A stretch of DNA of 64,000 nucleotides from Flavobacterium glycines (GCF_900100165.1 NZ_FNEO01000010.1:45841-109840); one strand, 5' to 3'. Shown: positions 8,704 through 17,887, counted from the first letter of the stretch. Translations and numbers: made by a program. Notes: a model not told the origin generated them from the sequence alone.

Positions 8704-9888
8704 GTTTTCATTGAATGCTGATGGAAGCAGAGTAGGGATAAATTTAATCAGAATGGGAAGTAATAAACTTCCACCCGGAAGTAAAAAGATAGTCAGAGAA
8801 GGTATTGTTTTACAAATATCCAATAACTGTTTTTTTACTTTCTTTTTTTCTTTTTCGTCCAAATCTCTTCTGGTGGAATGTGCCAATAAAATCATTAATT
8901 CCTTACTTTGAATGATTTCCTTGATGAGTCGGTTTTTATTACGCGTCATTAATGTAAAAACACTTTGCGTAGTTTGATCGTAAAAATGTTTTACAGGATT
9001 GGAATAATTAAAATAGGGGATTTCCTTTTGGTATTTAGTTATAAAAGTATCCGTATTTTTGATGCTTTCTGATACAAAATCAGCCGGTATTTTAAGATTT
9101 TCGGCTAGCTTATGTAGAAAATAAATTTCTTCGTTTTCAATTTCTCCATCACTCCATAATGCCATACCAGCCATATCAAGCAGGTAGTATTTTTCTAAAT
9201 CAGAATTAAAATAGTCTAATTTGAGTTCGTCAATATTTTGAATGTTAATTTTAGAAAATTTGCTGTAGCGTACAGAAGCTTCAAAGAGTTTGATTAATAA
9301 ATCGTCATAATTAGATTTATTAGTTTTGATTTTTAAGGCTAAAGTAACCACGCTAATTACTGCTTCTTCAATCTTTTTTAGGTACTTCTCCGGAATTTTT
9401 CCATTGATTAGATACTGTCTAAAAGCTAAAATATCTATGAAAAGCAGGGCGTTAGTAACAATATGGGAGAAGTTTTTATTGATAATATCCACATTGGTTT
9501 GAACGCGCTCATCAATGATTTTCTCTAAGTTTAATGATGGAGCACCGTTTGGCAATACTTTCTTAAACAAATTAAACCCCTGCGGATGCATGTCATCATA
9601 AAAATCGAGACATTTTTTGATAAAAGCATTCGGATCCACTTCCTGAGTGGTTAATCCATAAATGTTATACAAGGTGTTTAATAAGGCAACTTTAGGGGTT
9701 TCATTTTGAACCCAGCCTTTGGTATCAACAAATGATGGTGTTTCAAACGAAATAATATGACCATAGATAAAACCAGTAGCTCTGGTTTTTTTATAAAATA
9801 AATCAGCATCCATGAAAACATGCTGTTTCGTGAATTCCTGCTTGATAAAAAATTTATCAATCCAACCAGATGCAGAAGGGTTAATCAT
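8689..9888 (-). CDS. LETM1-related protein (biofilm-associated annotation in flavobacteria)
   Basis: A 399-residue protein found widely in Flavobacteria. The C-terminal segment LLPGGSLLLPILIKFIPTLLPSAF is the LETM1-like hydrophobic signature of mitochondrial ion/ribosome-associated LETM1 proteins. Ahead of it, ALWSDGEIENEEI (about 240-252) resembles the TerB-like acidic helix pair. There is no signal peptide. The function in bacteria is not established; the name LETM1-related biofilm-associated protein comes from annotation. A TAGCTTTG -7 box (minus strand, 9907-9914) fits the chosen ATG. Its last four residues are encoded in the palindrome shared with pafA. Confidence 0.8.
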   Translation of the reverse strand: MINPSASGWIDKFFIKQEFTKQHVFMDADLFYKKTRATGFIYGHIISFETPSFVDTKGWVQNETPKVALLNTLYNIYGLTTQEVDPNAFIKKCLDFYDDMHPQGFNLFKKVLPNGAPSLNLEKIIDERVQTNVDIINKNFSHIVTNALLFIDILAFRQYLINGKIPEKYLKKIEEAVISVVTLALKIKTNKSNYDDLLIKLFEASVRYSKFSKINIQNIDELKLDYFNSDLEKYYLLDMAGMALWSDGEIENEEIYFLHKLAENLKIPADFVSESIKNTDTFITKYQKEIPYFNYSNPVKHFYDQTTQSVFTLMTRNKNRLIKEIIQSKELMILLAHSTRRDLDEKEKKKVKKQLLDICKTIPSLTIFLLPGGSLLLPILIKFIPTLLPSAFNENLDNE

Positions 9889-9951
9889 AGTCTTGTTTTG
9901 AAGCTACAAAGCTATGTTATTTTCTAGTTTCGATGTTATATAAAAATGAAA

Positions 9952-9986
9952 AAACCATCTCAATTTTGTTAAATTTAAGATGGTTT
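9952..9986 (-). terminator. Probable terminator of sodC
   Basis: A 9-bp stem (9952-9960 with 9978-9986) with a long 17-base loop is followed on the minus strand by a run of T. The long loop lowers confidence. Confidence 0.5.
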
Positions 9987-10010
9987 CAAATAATAACGAA
10001 ATACTGTTTC

Positions 10011-10538
10011 CTATTTTATAATTGCTGTACAAGCTACTCTTGCTCCCGCATTTCCTGCGGGTTGAGACGTGAAATCGTCTGTTCCGTCATGAACGATTAA
10101 GCCTTTTCCTAAAATGTCTTTAGTCTGATCACCACAACCGATACACCATTCGTCGGTAGTTAATTTAATAGAACCGTTTCCTTTTTCATCAGCAGTAAAA
10201 TTGCCAATGTCCCCTTTATGGTATTCTCCAACTCCCCATTTGCCATGTTTTTTAAAAGTTGGGTTCCAATGTCCGCCTGCCGAACTTCCATCAGGAGCAG
10301 AGCAATCTGATTTTTCATGGATGTGAATGGCATGAATTCCCGGTTTTAAACCTGATAATTTTGCCTCAAAAGTTACTTTTCCGTTTTTTTCTATAAAAGT
10401 AGCTGTTCCTGAAACACTGCTGTTACTTTTTGCTTCAAATGCAATATTTAATTTTTTAGTATCAGCTGATTTATTTTGCGGTTTACACCCAATAAAAATT
10501 GTTGTTAAGCCTAGTGTGAGAAGAATAATATTTTTCAT
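10011..10538 (-). CDS. sodC: Copper/zinc superoxide dismutase, lipoprotein
   Basis: A 175-residue Cu,Zn superoxide dismutase that removes superoxide outside the cytoplasm. The N-terminus is a lipoprotein signal with lipobox FIGC, so Cys18 should be lipidated and the enzyme tethered to a membrane. The metal site is visible: HAIHIHEKSDC supplies copper ligands and the disulfide cysteine, GGHWNP and HKGDIGN supply bridging and zinc ligands, and GLIVHDGTDD the last histidine. The closing GNAGARVACTAI holds the conserved Arg and the second disulfide cysteine. It is a single gene. Bacterial family length is normal. Confidence 0.93.
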   Translation of the reverse strand: MKNIILLTLGLTTIFIGCKPQNKSADTKKLNIAFEAKSNSSVSGTATFIEKNGKVTFEAKLSGLKPGIHAIHIHEKSDCSAPDGSSAGGHWNPTFKKHGKWGVGEYHKGDIGNFTADEKGNGSIKLTTDEWCIGCGDQTKDILGKGLIVHDGTDDFTSQPAGNAGARVACTAIIK

Positions 10539-10609
10539 GATTTTGTAGAATAGGTTTTAAACTATAAAAATACTATAAAAAGCAACGAAAATCAAAGTAA
10601 AATAACATT

Positions 10610-11134
10610 CTATTTTGATTTTTCTCCTACAAAATGGTTCGTTGGCGATTTGAATAGAATATTGAAAGAAGTTAAACTGCCGTATATTCTAGTGATATAT
10701 TGTTGTAATTCTATTTTTTCAATTTCTTCCAGATTACTCGAATTAACTTTTTGCTCCATTACGCGCAGTCGGTCTCTCACCATCACTATTTTATGAAAAA
10801 AAGTGTCAATCGGAATTTCTTTCGAAGCCAAACCTGCCTGACCTGGTTCCAAAATCAATTTTCCGCCTTTCCATTTGTCTCCAATTGGAACAATTTCGGA
10901 AACATCCGACCATTTTTTCAGAAGATTGCGTAAAGTTGTTTCTACTTCTGAGAAACTTACTGTATCCACTTCGTTTTCGGCGGCTTCAATAATTTCGAAA
11001 CTGTCGTCCAAAGGGATTGTTTCCAATCCGTTGTCAATAAAAGTAACCCAGTATTCGGTTGATGAAACGTTAGTAATTACTCCTTTTCCGTATTCAGGAT
11101 GTGTAATTCGGGATCCTATTCCTAGTATTTTCAT
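10610..11134 (-). CDS. Conserved hypothetical protein with N-terminal Tudor/SH3-like fold
   Basis: A 174-residue cytoplasmic protein with no signal or membrane segment. The first 45 residues (GSRITHPEYGKGVITNV... followed by VTFIDNG) resemble the small beta-barrel at the C-terminus of UvrD/PcrA helicases and the start of CarD-like proteins, which bind RNA polymerase. The remaining part is helical, with two long amphipathic segments. Such proteins occur in Flavobacteria without assigned function. A role in transcription or repair is a guess from the fold only. It lies alone between sodC and the divergent DUF4251 gene. Confidence 0.6.
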   Translation of the reverse strand: MKILGIGSRITHPEYGKGVITNVSSTEYWVTFIDNGLETIPLDDSFEIIEAAENEVDTVSFSEVETTLRNLLKKWSDVSEIVPIGDKWKGGKLILEPGQAGLASKEIPIDTFFHKIVMVRDRLRVMEQKVNSSNLEEIEKIELQQYITRIYGSLTSFNILFKSPTNHFVGEKSK

Positions 11135-11384
11135 ATGTTGATATTTATTGGTTTTTATTGGTCATATGTAATTCGCATATCACACTATTGGTGCTTGTAA
11201 TCAATTTTTAGTCATGCTCATTTCATATGCTTATCTTTTTATCTAAAATAGGAACAATTTTTGTGATTTCAAAAGAGGAATTAGTTCTGATTAGAGTATT
11301 TAATTAAATCCATTTGTACTATCTTTATTTTGATTTAAGTTGTTGTTTGTCAGTGATTAATTATATAATTAAAAAATAAAAATT

Positions 11385-11906
11385 ATGAAAAAAAGTAAAA
11401 TGCTTATTCTGTTCTTACTTTGTTTTACTGTTTCAATCGGATTTTCACAAGAAAAAACGAGAAGACAAATCAAAGCTGAACAAAAAATACAAAAGCAAAA
11501 AGAAGTAGAAAAGCTGATTGATTCCAGAGAATTTCAATTTGTAGCTCGCAATTCTAATTCACAATCTTTTAGAATGATTGATTTAACTTTGAATCCTAAT
11601 TTTGTAAAGTTTAAACCTGATTTTATAAAAAGTGATATGCCGTTTTTTGGAAGGGGGTATAGTGGATTAGGCTATACCAGTGATACGGGTTTAAAATTTG
11701 AAGGTAAACCTGAAAAATACAATACCAAACTTAGTAATAAAGAATATCAAATTAAGGTTTCGGTTAAGGGGCAAAATGATTTTTTTGATTTGACACTACT
11801 GGTTTCATTTGATGGTAGTGGTATTTTGACTATTAATAGTAATAATCGTGCTCCAATAACTTATTTCGGAGAAATAATGCCCATTAAAGAAGATAAAAAG
11901 GAATGA
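11385..11906 (+). CDS. DUF4251-type secreted protein
   Basis: A 173-residue protein with a signal peptide (cleavage near SIGFSQ, residue 22) and then a charged Lys/Glu/Gln-rich helix. A beta-rich domain from about residue 45 follows, with FVARNSNSQ, FGRGYSG and the closing beta strands typical of DUF4251, a family common in Bacteroidetes. The function is unknown. It is a single gene ending at a strong bidirectional terminator shared with the convergent fadE. Confidence 0.75.
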   Translation: MKKSKMLILFLLCFTVSIGFSQEKTRRQIKAEQKIQKQKEVEKLIDSREFQFVARNSNSQSFRMIDLTLNPNFVKFKPDFIKSDMPFFGRGYSGLGYTSDTGLKFEGKPEKYNTKLSNKEYQIKVSVKGQNDFFDLTLLVSFDGSGILTINSNNRAPITYFGEIMPIKEDKKE

Positions 11907-11915
11907 TATAAAATA

Positions 11916-11954
11916 AAAACGTCCCGTCCCGATACTATAGGGACGGGACGTTTT
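11916..11954. terminator. Strong bidirectional terminator with CCCGTCCC repeat
   Basis: A perfect 15-bp stem (11916-11930 with 11940-11954) with a 9-base loop serves the DUF4251 gene and fadE. The CCCGTCCCGATA core resembles the palindromes at 26742 and 58276, suggesting a recurrent repeat used as terminator. Confidence 0.9.
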
Positions 11955-11979
11955 TTTGCTCGGTTTCAAAGAGAATCGA

Positions 11980-13770
11980 TTAGAAACAATATTTGTTTTC
12001 GGCAATAATTTTGGCACTAATAGTTCTTCTTATTTCAACAATATTAGGCATATTGGTGTATTTAGTGTAACGTCTCAATCCCATTAACATCATGCGTTGT
12101 TCATCGCCTTCGGCAAAAGAAATAATGCTTTCTTTTCCTTTTTGAGTTACAATATCCACTGCTTTGTATAAATACAATTTAGCTATAGCGATTTGCTCTT
12201 TGATATTTGCTTCTCCTACTTTTTTAGCTAATTTTTCAGTTCTTAAAATAGTAGATTCAGCCATATAGATTTCGATTAAAATATCAGCCGAAGCAATTAG
12301 TAATTGTTGGTGTTCATCTAAATCAGGGCCATATTTTTGAACGGCTCCACCGGCAACCATTAAAAAAGCTTTTTTCAATTTGCTGATCATTTCTTTTTCT
12401 TCAGCAAACAATTCCGAATAATCCGGAGTGTCAAATGATGGGATGCTCATTAAATCTTCTTGTACTTTAGATGCCGGACCTAATAAATCCACATGACCTT
12501 TCATGGCTTTTTTGATTAACATTCCTACCGAAAGCATGCGGTTGATTTCGTTAGTTCCTTCATAGATTCGGGTAATTCTTGCATCACGCCAGGCACTTTC
12601 CATCGGAGTATCTTCGGAGAATCCCATTCCTCCAAATATCTGAATTCCTTCGTCGGAGCAATTTTGAATGTCTTCGGAAACGGCAACTTTTAGAATAGCA
12701 CATTCGATGGCAAATTCCTCTACACCTTTTAATTCGGCTTCCTGATGCGGAGCGCCTTCGCTTTCTCGAATAGCAATTCGTTCTTCAATACTTTTGGCAG
12801 CTCTGTAAACCGCACTTTCTCCGGCATAACAGCTGGTAGCCATTTCTGCCAGTTTGTATCTGATGGCGCCAAACTTAGAAATAGGAACATTAAACTGGAT
12901 TCTTTCATTCGAATATTTGGCAGCACCCGAAATGATTCTTCGTTGCGAATCTAAACAGGCTGCAGCCAATTTGATTCGGCCAACATTCAACGCGTTCATG
13001 GCAATTTTAAAACCATTTCCTCTTTCAGAAAGCATATTTTCTACAGGAACTTTTGTTTCATTAAAAAATACCTGTCTTGTTGACGAAGCACGAATTCCTA
13101 GTTTGTGTTCTTCTTCATTGGTAGAAATTCCATTTTCTGGATTGTTTTCTACGATAAAACCGGTGATATTTTTATCATCTTCAATTCGGGCAAAAACTAT
13201 AAAAAGGGAGCAAAATCCGGCATTGGTGATCCACATTTTTTGTCCTGTAATTTTGTAATGTGTGCCGTCTTCGGACAAAACAGCTTTCGTTTTTCCGGAA
13301 TTTGCATCACTTCCTGCGCCGGGTTCGGTCAGACAGTAAGCACCAAACCATTCGCCAGAAGCCAGTTTCGGAACGTATTTTTGTTTCTGTTCTTCTGTAC
13401 CGTACAACGTGATTGGTAATGTTCCAATTCCGGTGTGCGCACCAAAAGCACTCGAAAACGAACCTGTAGCTCCCGAAATATAATCACAAACCAAAACGGT
13501 ATCCACAAATCCCATTCCCATTCCACCGTAAGCCTCGGGAACAGAAACGCTCAAAAGCCCCAGTTCGGCTGCTTTGTGCATACATTCAACGGTGAACCCA
13601 AAGTCTCTTTTTTCAAAACGATCCTTGTTTGGCCAAAGTTCTTTATCAACGAATTCTTTGACCATATCGCGCATCATTTTTTGTTCTTCAGAGAAATCTT
13701 CCGGAATAAAAATATCTTCGCATTTTGTCTCTTTTACGAGGAATTGTCCTCCTCTTGTTTTGTTGTCCAT
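11980..13770 (-). CDS. fadE: Acyl-CoA dehydrogenase, FadE type
   Basis: A 596-residue FAD enzyme for the first step of beta-oxidation, making trans-2-enoyl-CoA. The N-terminal helical domain starts near residue 22 (EEQKMMRDMVKEF). The middle domain contains YCLTEPGAGSD and ITGQKMWITNAG, both ACAD signatures. The C-terminal helical domain ends with IYEGTNEINRM, the loop bearing the catalytic glutamate. An extra C-terminal extension of about 150 residues gives the size of the Bacillus FadE group. It is the last gene of the marR-fadN-fadA block. It is separated from fadA by a 0.43-kb inverted-repeat unit that fills almost all of the intergenic space. Confidence 0.92.
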   Translation of the reverse strand: MDNKTRGGQFLVKETKCEDIFIPEDFSEEQKMMRDMVKEFVDKELWPNKDRFEKRDFGFTVECMHKAAELGLLSVSVPEAYGGMGMGFVDTVLVCDYISGATGSFSSAFGAHTGIGTLPITLYGTEEQKQKYVPKLASGEWFGAYCLTEPGAGSDANSGKTKAVLSEDGTHYKITGQKMWITNAGFCSLFIVFARIEDDKNITGFIVENNPENGISTNEEEHKLGIRASSTRQVFFNETKVPVENMLSERGNGFKIAMNALNVGRIKLAAACLDSQRRIISGAAKYSNERIQFNVPISKFGAIRYKLAEMATSCYAGESAVYRAAKSIEERIAIRESEGAPHQEAELKGVEEFAIECAILKVAVSEDIQNCSDEGIQIFGGMGFSEDTPMESAWRDARITRIYEGTNEINRMLSVGMLIKKAMKGHVDLLGPASKVQEDLMSIPSFDTPDYSELFAEEKEMISKLKKAFLMVAGGAVQKYGPDLDEHQQLLIASADILIEIYMAESTILRTEKLAKKVGEANIKEQIAIAKLYLYKAVDIVTQKGKESIISFAEGDEQRMMLMGLRRYTKYTNMPNIVEIRRTISAKIIAENKYCF

Positions 13771-13787
13771 GGTTTTTATTTTTTAAT

Positions 13788-14216
13788 CAGAAAATAGAAC
13801 AGAGAGAATAGAAAATAGACCTACTTGAGGTTATTTTGAAATGACATTGTCATTCGTTGAAATTCTTCTATTTTAGTTTCTAGTAGGTTAAAAGTTGTAT
13901 CGTTAATGTATTTTCGGTGTTTTGCGATTATTAGTTGCGTATTCAATTCAAAAGAAGAACCTAACGAAATATCAATAAAGTGACTAAAAGATTTATCTGT
14001 CCCGGCAGAGCCTTCGGCAATATTACTTGGTACAGAAATAGAACATCTGCTTATTTGTGAACTTAAATCATATCTTTCATGCTTTGGAAACTCCAATAAA
14101 ACATCTGAAATATCATTTGCAATTTGAATGCCTAATTGCCATATTTTTAAATTCTTATAATTATGTCTTGTCATGATTATTTCGTCTATTTTCTATTCTC
14201 TCTATTCCATTTTCTT
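13788..14216. mobile_element. Four-helix-bundle gene bounded by a 33-base inverted repeat
   Basis: The arms 13788-13820 and 14184-14216 match in inverted orientation at 30 of 33 positions (pattern AGAAAATAGAA..GAGAGAATAG). The left arm ends at the base before the stop codon of the enclosed gene; the right arm begins 9 bases before its ATG. The unit fills the fadA-fadE gap: fadA stops at 14218 and fadE starts at 13770. No transposase is present. It looks either like a non-autonomous mobile unit or like a gene captured in the loop of a dispersed repeat that occurs without cargo at 406-530 and 15417-15492. Confidence 0.6.
13821..14174 (-). CDS. Four-helix bundle protein (23S rRNA intervening-sequence family)
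   Basis: A 117-residue helical protein. The N-terminus with YKNLKIWQLG, the middle QISRCSISVPSNIAEGSA and the FIDISLGSSFELNTQL segment are hallmarks of the four-helix-bundle family first found in 23S rRNA intervening sequences. The Avd protein of diversity-generating retroelements has a related fold. Family members are thought to bind nucleic acid, but no molecular role is proven. No reverse transcriptase or template repeat is in this window, so a retroelement role is not supported. It sits inside the fad operon, bounded by a long inverted repeat, and has no link to fatty-acid metabolism. Confidence 0.88.
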   Translation of the reverse strand: MTRHNYKNLKIWQLGIQIANDISDVLLEFPKHERYDLSSQISRCSISVPSNIAEGSAGTDKSFSHFIDISLGSSFELNTQLIIAKHRKYINDTTFNLLETKIEEFQRMTMSFQNNLK

Positions 14217-14217
14217 T

Positions 14218-15399
14218 TTAAAGCAACTCAAAAATCCCCGCAGCTCCCTGTCCTGTTCCCACACACATGGTTACCATTCCGTATTTATTGCCACGGCGTT
14301 TCATTTCGTTGAATAGCTGAACAGACAATTTTGCTCCTGTACATCCAAGAGGATGTCCTAAGGCAATGGCTCCTCCGTTTACATTTACAATATCAGGATT
14401 CAAACCTAATTCTCTGATTACGGCTAAGGATTGGGATGCAAAAGCTTCGTTTAATTCAATCAAATCGATGTCTTTTAATTGTAATCCGGCTTGTTTTAAT
14501 GCTTTTGGAATGGCTTTTACAGGGCCAATTCCCATGATTCTTGGTTCAACTCCTGCTGATGCATAATTGACTAATCTAGCTATGGGTGTTAAGTTTAATT
14601 CTTTGACCAATTCTTCGCTCATAATTAAAACAAAGGCTGCACCATCACTCATTTGCGATGAGGTTCCGGCAGTAACGCTTCCGTCGGCGGCAAAAACAGG
14701 TCTTAATTTAGCTAATGCTTCCAGAGATGTATCCGCTCTCGGACCTTCGTCTTTATTGACAGTGTAAGATGTGGTTTCTTTTTTACCTTTTGCATTAATA
14801 AAAGTTTGTTCAACAGTAATAGGAACAATTTGTGAGTCAAATTTGCCTTCAGCTTGTGCCTTTAATGCCTTTTGATGCGAATTATAAGCAAATAAATCCT
14901 GATCTTCTCTGGAAATATTAAACTGTTTCGCTACAGCTTCGGCTGTTAGTCCCATTCCCCAGTAATAATCTTCATGTCCTGCTTTGGCAAGAGCATAATC
15001 GGGTGTGGGTTTGTAGCCGCCCATTGGAATAAAACTCATACTTTCGGCACCACCGGCAATTATACAATCCGCCATTCCTGATTGGATGCGGGCAGTTGCC
15101 ATACCGATAGTTTCCAGTCCCGAGGCGCAATAACGATTGACTGTTACTCCCGGGACATCATTGATTTCTAATCCCATTAACGAGATTAAGCGTCCAAAAT
15201 TCAAGCCTTGTTCTGCTTCCGGCATGGCATTTCCTACCATAACATCATCAATGCGTTTTTTGTCAAAATCAGGCAGTTCATTCATCATGTGTTGAATGGT
15301 TTCTGCTGCCAATTCATCCGGTCTTTTAAATCGGAACAGTCCTTTAGGTGCTTTTCCCACTGCTGTTCGGTATGCTTTTACTATATAGGCTGTTTTCAT
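14218..15399 (-). CDS. fadA: Acetyl-CoA C-acyltransferase (3-ketoacyl-CoA thiolase)
   Basis: A 393-residue thiolase that cleaves 3-ketoacyl-CoA with CoA, the last step of beta-oxidation. The nucleophilic cysteine is in VNRYCASGLET (about 88). The pantetheine loop is around SMSFIPMGG. The catalytic His lies in LNEAFASQ...GGAIALGHPLGCTGA, and the second catalytic cysteine in MCVGTGQGAAG near the C-terminus. Length is standard. It lies downstream of fadN with a hairpin-forming repeat between them, and upstream of the four-helix-bundle unit and fadE. This matches the fadN-fadA-fadE order of Bacillus. Confidence 0.95.
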   Translation of the reverse strand: MKTAYIVKAYRTAVGKAPKGLFRFKRPDELAAETIQHMMNELPDFDKKRIDDVMVGNAMPEAEQGLNFGRLISLMGLEINDVPGVTVNRYCASGLETIGMATARIQSGMADCIIAGGAESMSFIPMGGYKPTPDYALAKAGHEDYYWGMGLTAEAVAKQFNISREDQDLFAYNSHQKALKAQAEGKFDSQIVPITVEQTFINAKGKKETTSYTVNKDEGPRADTSLEALAKLRPVFAADGSVTAGTSSQMSDGAAFVLIMSEELVKELNLTPIARLVNYASAGVEPRIMGIGPVKAIPKALKQAGLQLKDIDLIELNEAFASQSLAVIRELGLNPDIVNVNGGAIALGHPLGCTGAKLSVQLFNEMKRRGNKYGMVTMCVGTGQGAAGIFELL

Positions 15400-15416
15400 A
15401 TTTTCATATTTTTAGA

Positions 15417-15492
15417 TGAAAGAATATAGAATATAGAGAAAAGACTGTTCGGTTAAATCTATTTTCTATGTTCTATTCTCTTTATTCTTTTT
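15417..15492. repeat. Inverted repeat between fadN and fadA
   Basis: The left arm 15418-15444 (GAAAGAATATAGAATATAG) and right arm 15459-15492 (its imperfect inverse, with CTATTCTCTTTATTC) could fold into a long AT-rich hairpin with a loop of about 14 bases. It belongs to the same family as the arms around the four-helix-bundle gene and the rho terminator. Being inside an operon, it may affect mRNA processing or stability. Confidence 0.6.
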
Positions 15493-15496
15493 TAGA

Positions 15497-17887
15497 CTAA
15501 TTTCTCAAAGGTTTCCCCGCTTTTAACATATATTGAATTCGTTCCAATGTTTTTCTTTCGGTACAAAGCGATAAGAAAGCTTCTCTTTCTAAATCCAATA
15601 AATATTGTTCAGATACCAATGTCGGTTCGGATAAATCACCTCCGGCCATTACATAAGCCAGTTTATTGGCTATTTTTTTATCGTGTTCAGAGATGTAACT
15701 TCCGGCTACCATTTGATCGGTTCCTACTAAGAACATCCCCAAAGCTTGTTTTCCTAATACTTTAATATCGTTACGTCTGATAGGTTGAGTGTAGCCGGCT
15801 TCAGCCATTAACAAAGCGTGCTTTTTGGCTTCGGCAATTTGGCGATCTTTGTTCACCACAATAATGTCTTTTCCGTGCTGTAATAAACCCGTATCAAAAG
15901 CTTCATAACCTGAAGTTGAAACTTTAGCCATCGCAATGGTTAAGAAATATTCCTGTAAGGTGTTTAGTTCTACATCATTTTTACGGAATAAATCAGCCGC
16001 ACGCAAAGTCATTTCTTTTGAACCACCTCCACCAGGAATCACGCCAACGCCAAATTCCACCAATCCCATATAGGTTTCTGCGGCGGCAACCACTTTATCG
16101 GCATGCAAACTCATTTCACATCCACCTCCAAAAGTCATTCCGTGTGGTGCAACGACTACCGGAATTGAAGAGTAGCGCACACGCATCATGGTGTCTTGGA
16201 ATAATTTGATAGCCATATTCAGTTCGTCATATTCCTGTTCGACAGCCATCATGAATATCATTCCGATATTGGCACCAACTGAAAAATTAGCCGCTTGATT
16301 TCCAATAACTAATCCTGAATATTCTTTTTCCGCTAAATCAATTCCTTTGTTGATGGCTTGTAAAACATCGCCACCAATGGTATTCATTTTCGATTTGAAT
16401 TCGATATTTAAAATTCCGTCGCCTAAATCTTCGATGATAGCGCCGCTATTGCTCCAAACTTTTTTGCTTTCGCGAATATTATTCAGAATAATAAAAGCAT
16501 CTTGTCCGGGAACTTTTTCTTGTGATTTTTTCGAAATGTCATAAAAATAAGTAGCTCCTTCTTTTATCGTGTAAAAACTGCTGCTTCCCGAAGCCAGCAT
16601 CTCATTTACCCATGGAGCAGGAGTGTAGCCTTCGGCTTTAATCATTTCGATTCCTTTTTCAACTCCGATAGCATCCCAAATTTCGAACGGACCATTTTCC
16701 CATCCAAAACCTGCTTTCATTGCATTGTCAATTTTGTATAATTCATCTGAGATTTCAGGAATTCTATTCGAAACATATGCAAATAAAGCGGCGAAGCTTT
16801 TTCTGTAAAATTCACCTGCTTTATCTTGTCCTTTGATTAAAACTTTAAAGCGATCAATAGGTTTTTCGATGGTTTTTGTAAGTTCTAAAGTTGCAAACGA
16901 AGTTTTTTTAGCTGGACGATATTCCAAAGTATCCAAATCTAAAGAAAGAATATCTTTGTCTACTTTTTTATAAAACCCTTGTCCGGTTTTGCTTCCGAAC
17001 CATTTGTTTTCAACCATTTTTTTGATGAATTCCGGTAGTTGGAACAGTTCATGTGCTTCGTCTTCTGGACAATTTTCATAAATTCCATTGGCAACATGTA
17101 CCAAAGTATCTAAACCAACGACATCGACAGTTCTAAAAGTAGCCGATTTAGGTCTACCGATAACCGGTCCTGTTAATTTATCAACTTGTTCAATGGTTAA
17201 TCCCATTTCTTTTACCAAATGAAACAAACTCTGAATCCCGAAAACACCAATTCTGTTTCCGATAAATGCCGGAGTATCTTTAGCAACAACCGAAGTTTTT
17301 CCTAAGAACTGTTCTCCGTAATTTTTTAGGAAATCCAATACTTCAGATGAAGTTTTTGGTCCCGGAATAATTTCGAATAACTTTAAGTAACGCGCCGGAT
17401 TAAAAAAGTGTGTTCCGCAAAAATGTTTTTGGAAATCTTCGCTTCGTCCTTCACTCATAAAATGAATTGGAATTCCGGAAGTGTTAGAAGTGACTAAAGT
17501 TCCCGGAGTTCTATATTTATCGATTTGTTCGAAAACTAATTTTTTGACGTCCAAACGTTCTACCACCACTTCGATAATCCAGTCCACGGCAGCAATTTTC
17601 GCCATATCATCAGTGGTATTTCTGGTGGAAATTCTGCTGGCGAATTTTGCGCTGTAGATAGGAGAAGGTTTTGATTTTAATGAATTGGCCAAATGTTCAT
17701 TTACAATTCGGTTTCTAACCACTTTACTTTCCAGAGTGAGTCCTTTTTTACTTTCAGTTTCGGTAAGTTCCTTTGGAATAATATCCAAAAGTAAGACTTC
17801 CACACCGATGTTGGCAAAATGACAAGCAATGCCTGAACCCATGATTCCTGAACCAATTACGGCAACTTTTTTAATTGTGCGTTTCAT
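15497..17887 (-). CDS. fadN: Bifunctional 3-hydroxyacyl-CoA dehydrogenase / enoyl-CoA hydratase, FadN type
   Basis: A 796-residue two-domain beta-oxidation enzyme. The N-terminal NAD-binding fold begins VAVIGSGIMGSGIA (8-21). It is followed by the dehydrogenase C-terminal domains, with FCGTHFFNPARYLKLFEI and KDTPAFIGNRIG. The enoyl-CoA hydratase domain is C-terminal, with HGMTFGGGCEMSLHAD and GLVEFGVGVIPGGGGS, where the oxyanion loop and acidic residue lie. This order, dehydrogenase first, is that of FadN and the reverse of E. coli FadB. The start overlaps the end of marR by 17 bases, so the two genes are very likely translated from one mRNA. Confidence 0.93.
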   Translation of the reverse strand: MKRTIKKVAVIGSGIMGSGIACHFANIGVEVLLLDIIPKELTETESKKGLTLESKVVRNRIVNEHLANSLKSKPSPIYSAKFASRISTRNTTDDMAKIAAVDWIIEVVVERLDVKKLVFEQIDKYRTPGTLVTSNTSGIPIHFMSEGRSEDFQKHFCGTHFFNPARYLKLFEIIPGPKTSSEVLDFLKNYGEQFLGKTSVVAKDTPAFIGNRIGVFGIQSLFHLVKEMGLTIEQVDKLTGPVIGRPKSATFRTVDVVGLDTLVHVANGIYENCPEDEAHELFQLPEFIKKMVENKWFGSKTGQGFYKKVDKDILSLDLDTLEYRPAKKTSFATLELTKTIEKPIDRFKVLIKGQDKAGEFYRKSFAALFAYVSNRIPEISDELYKIDNAMKAGFGWENGPFEIWDAIGVEKGIEMIKAEGYTPAPWVNEMLASGSSSFYTIKEGATYFYDISKKSQEKVPGQDAFIILNNIRESKKVWSNSGAIIEDLGDGILNIEFKSKMNTIGGDVLQAINKGIDLAEKEYSGLVIGNQAANFSVGANIGMIFMMAVEQEYDELNMAIKLFQDTMMRVRYSSIPVVVAPHGMTFGGGCEMSLHADKVVAAAETYMGLVEFGVGVIPGGGGSKEMTLRAADLFRKNDVELNTLQEYFLTIAMAKVSTSGYEAFDTGLLQHGKDIIVVNKDRQIAEAKKHALLMAEAGYTQPIRRNDIKVLGKQALGMFLVGTDQMVAGSYISEHDKKIANKLAYVMAGGDLSEPTLVSEQYLLDLEREAFLSLCTERKTLERIQYMLKAGKPLRN

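Noticed and set aside
13821..14174. A diversity-generating retroelement based on the Avd-like fold
   Set aside because: No reverse transcriptase, template repeat or variable repeat is in the window.
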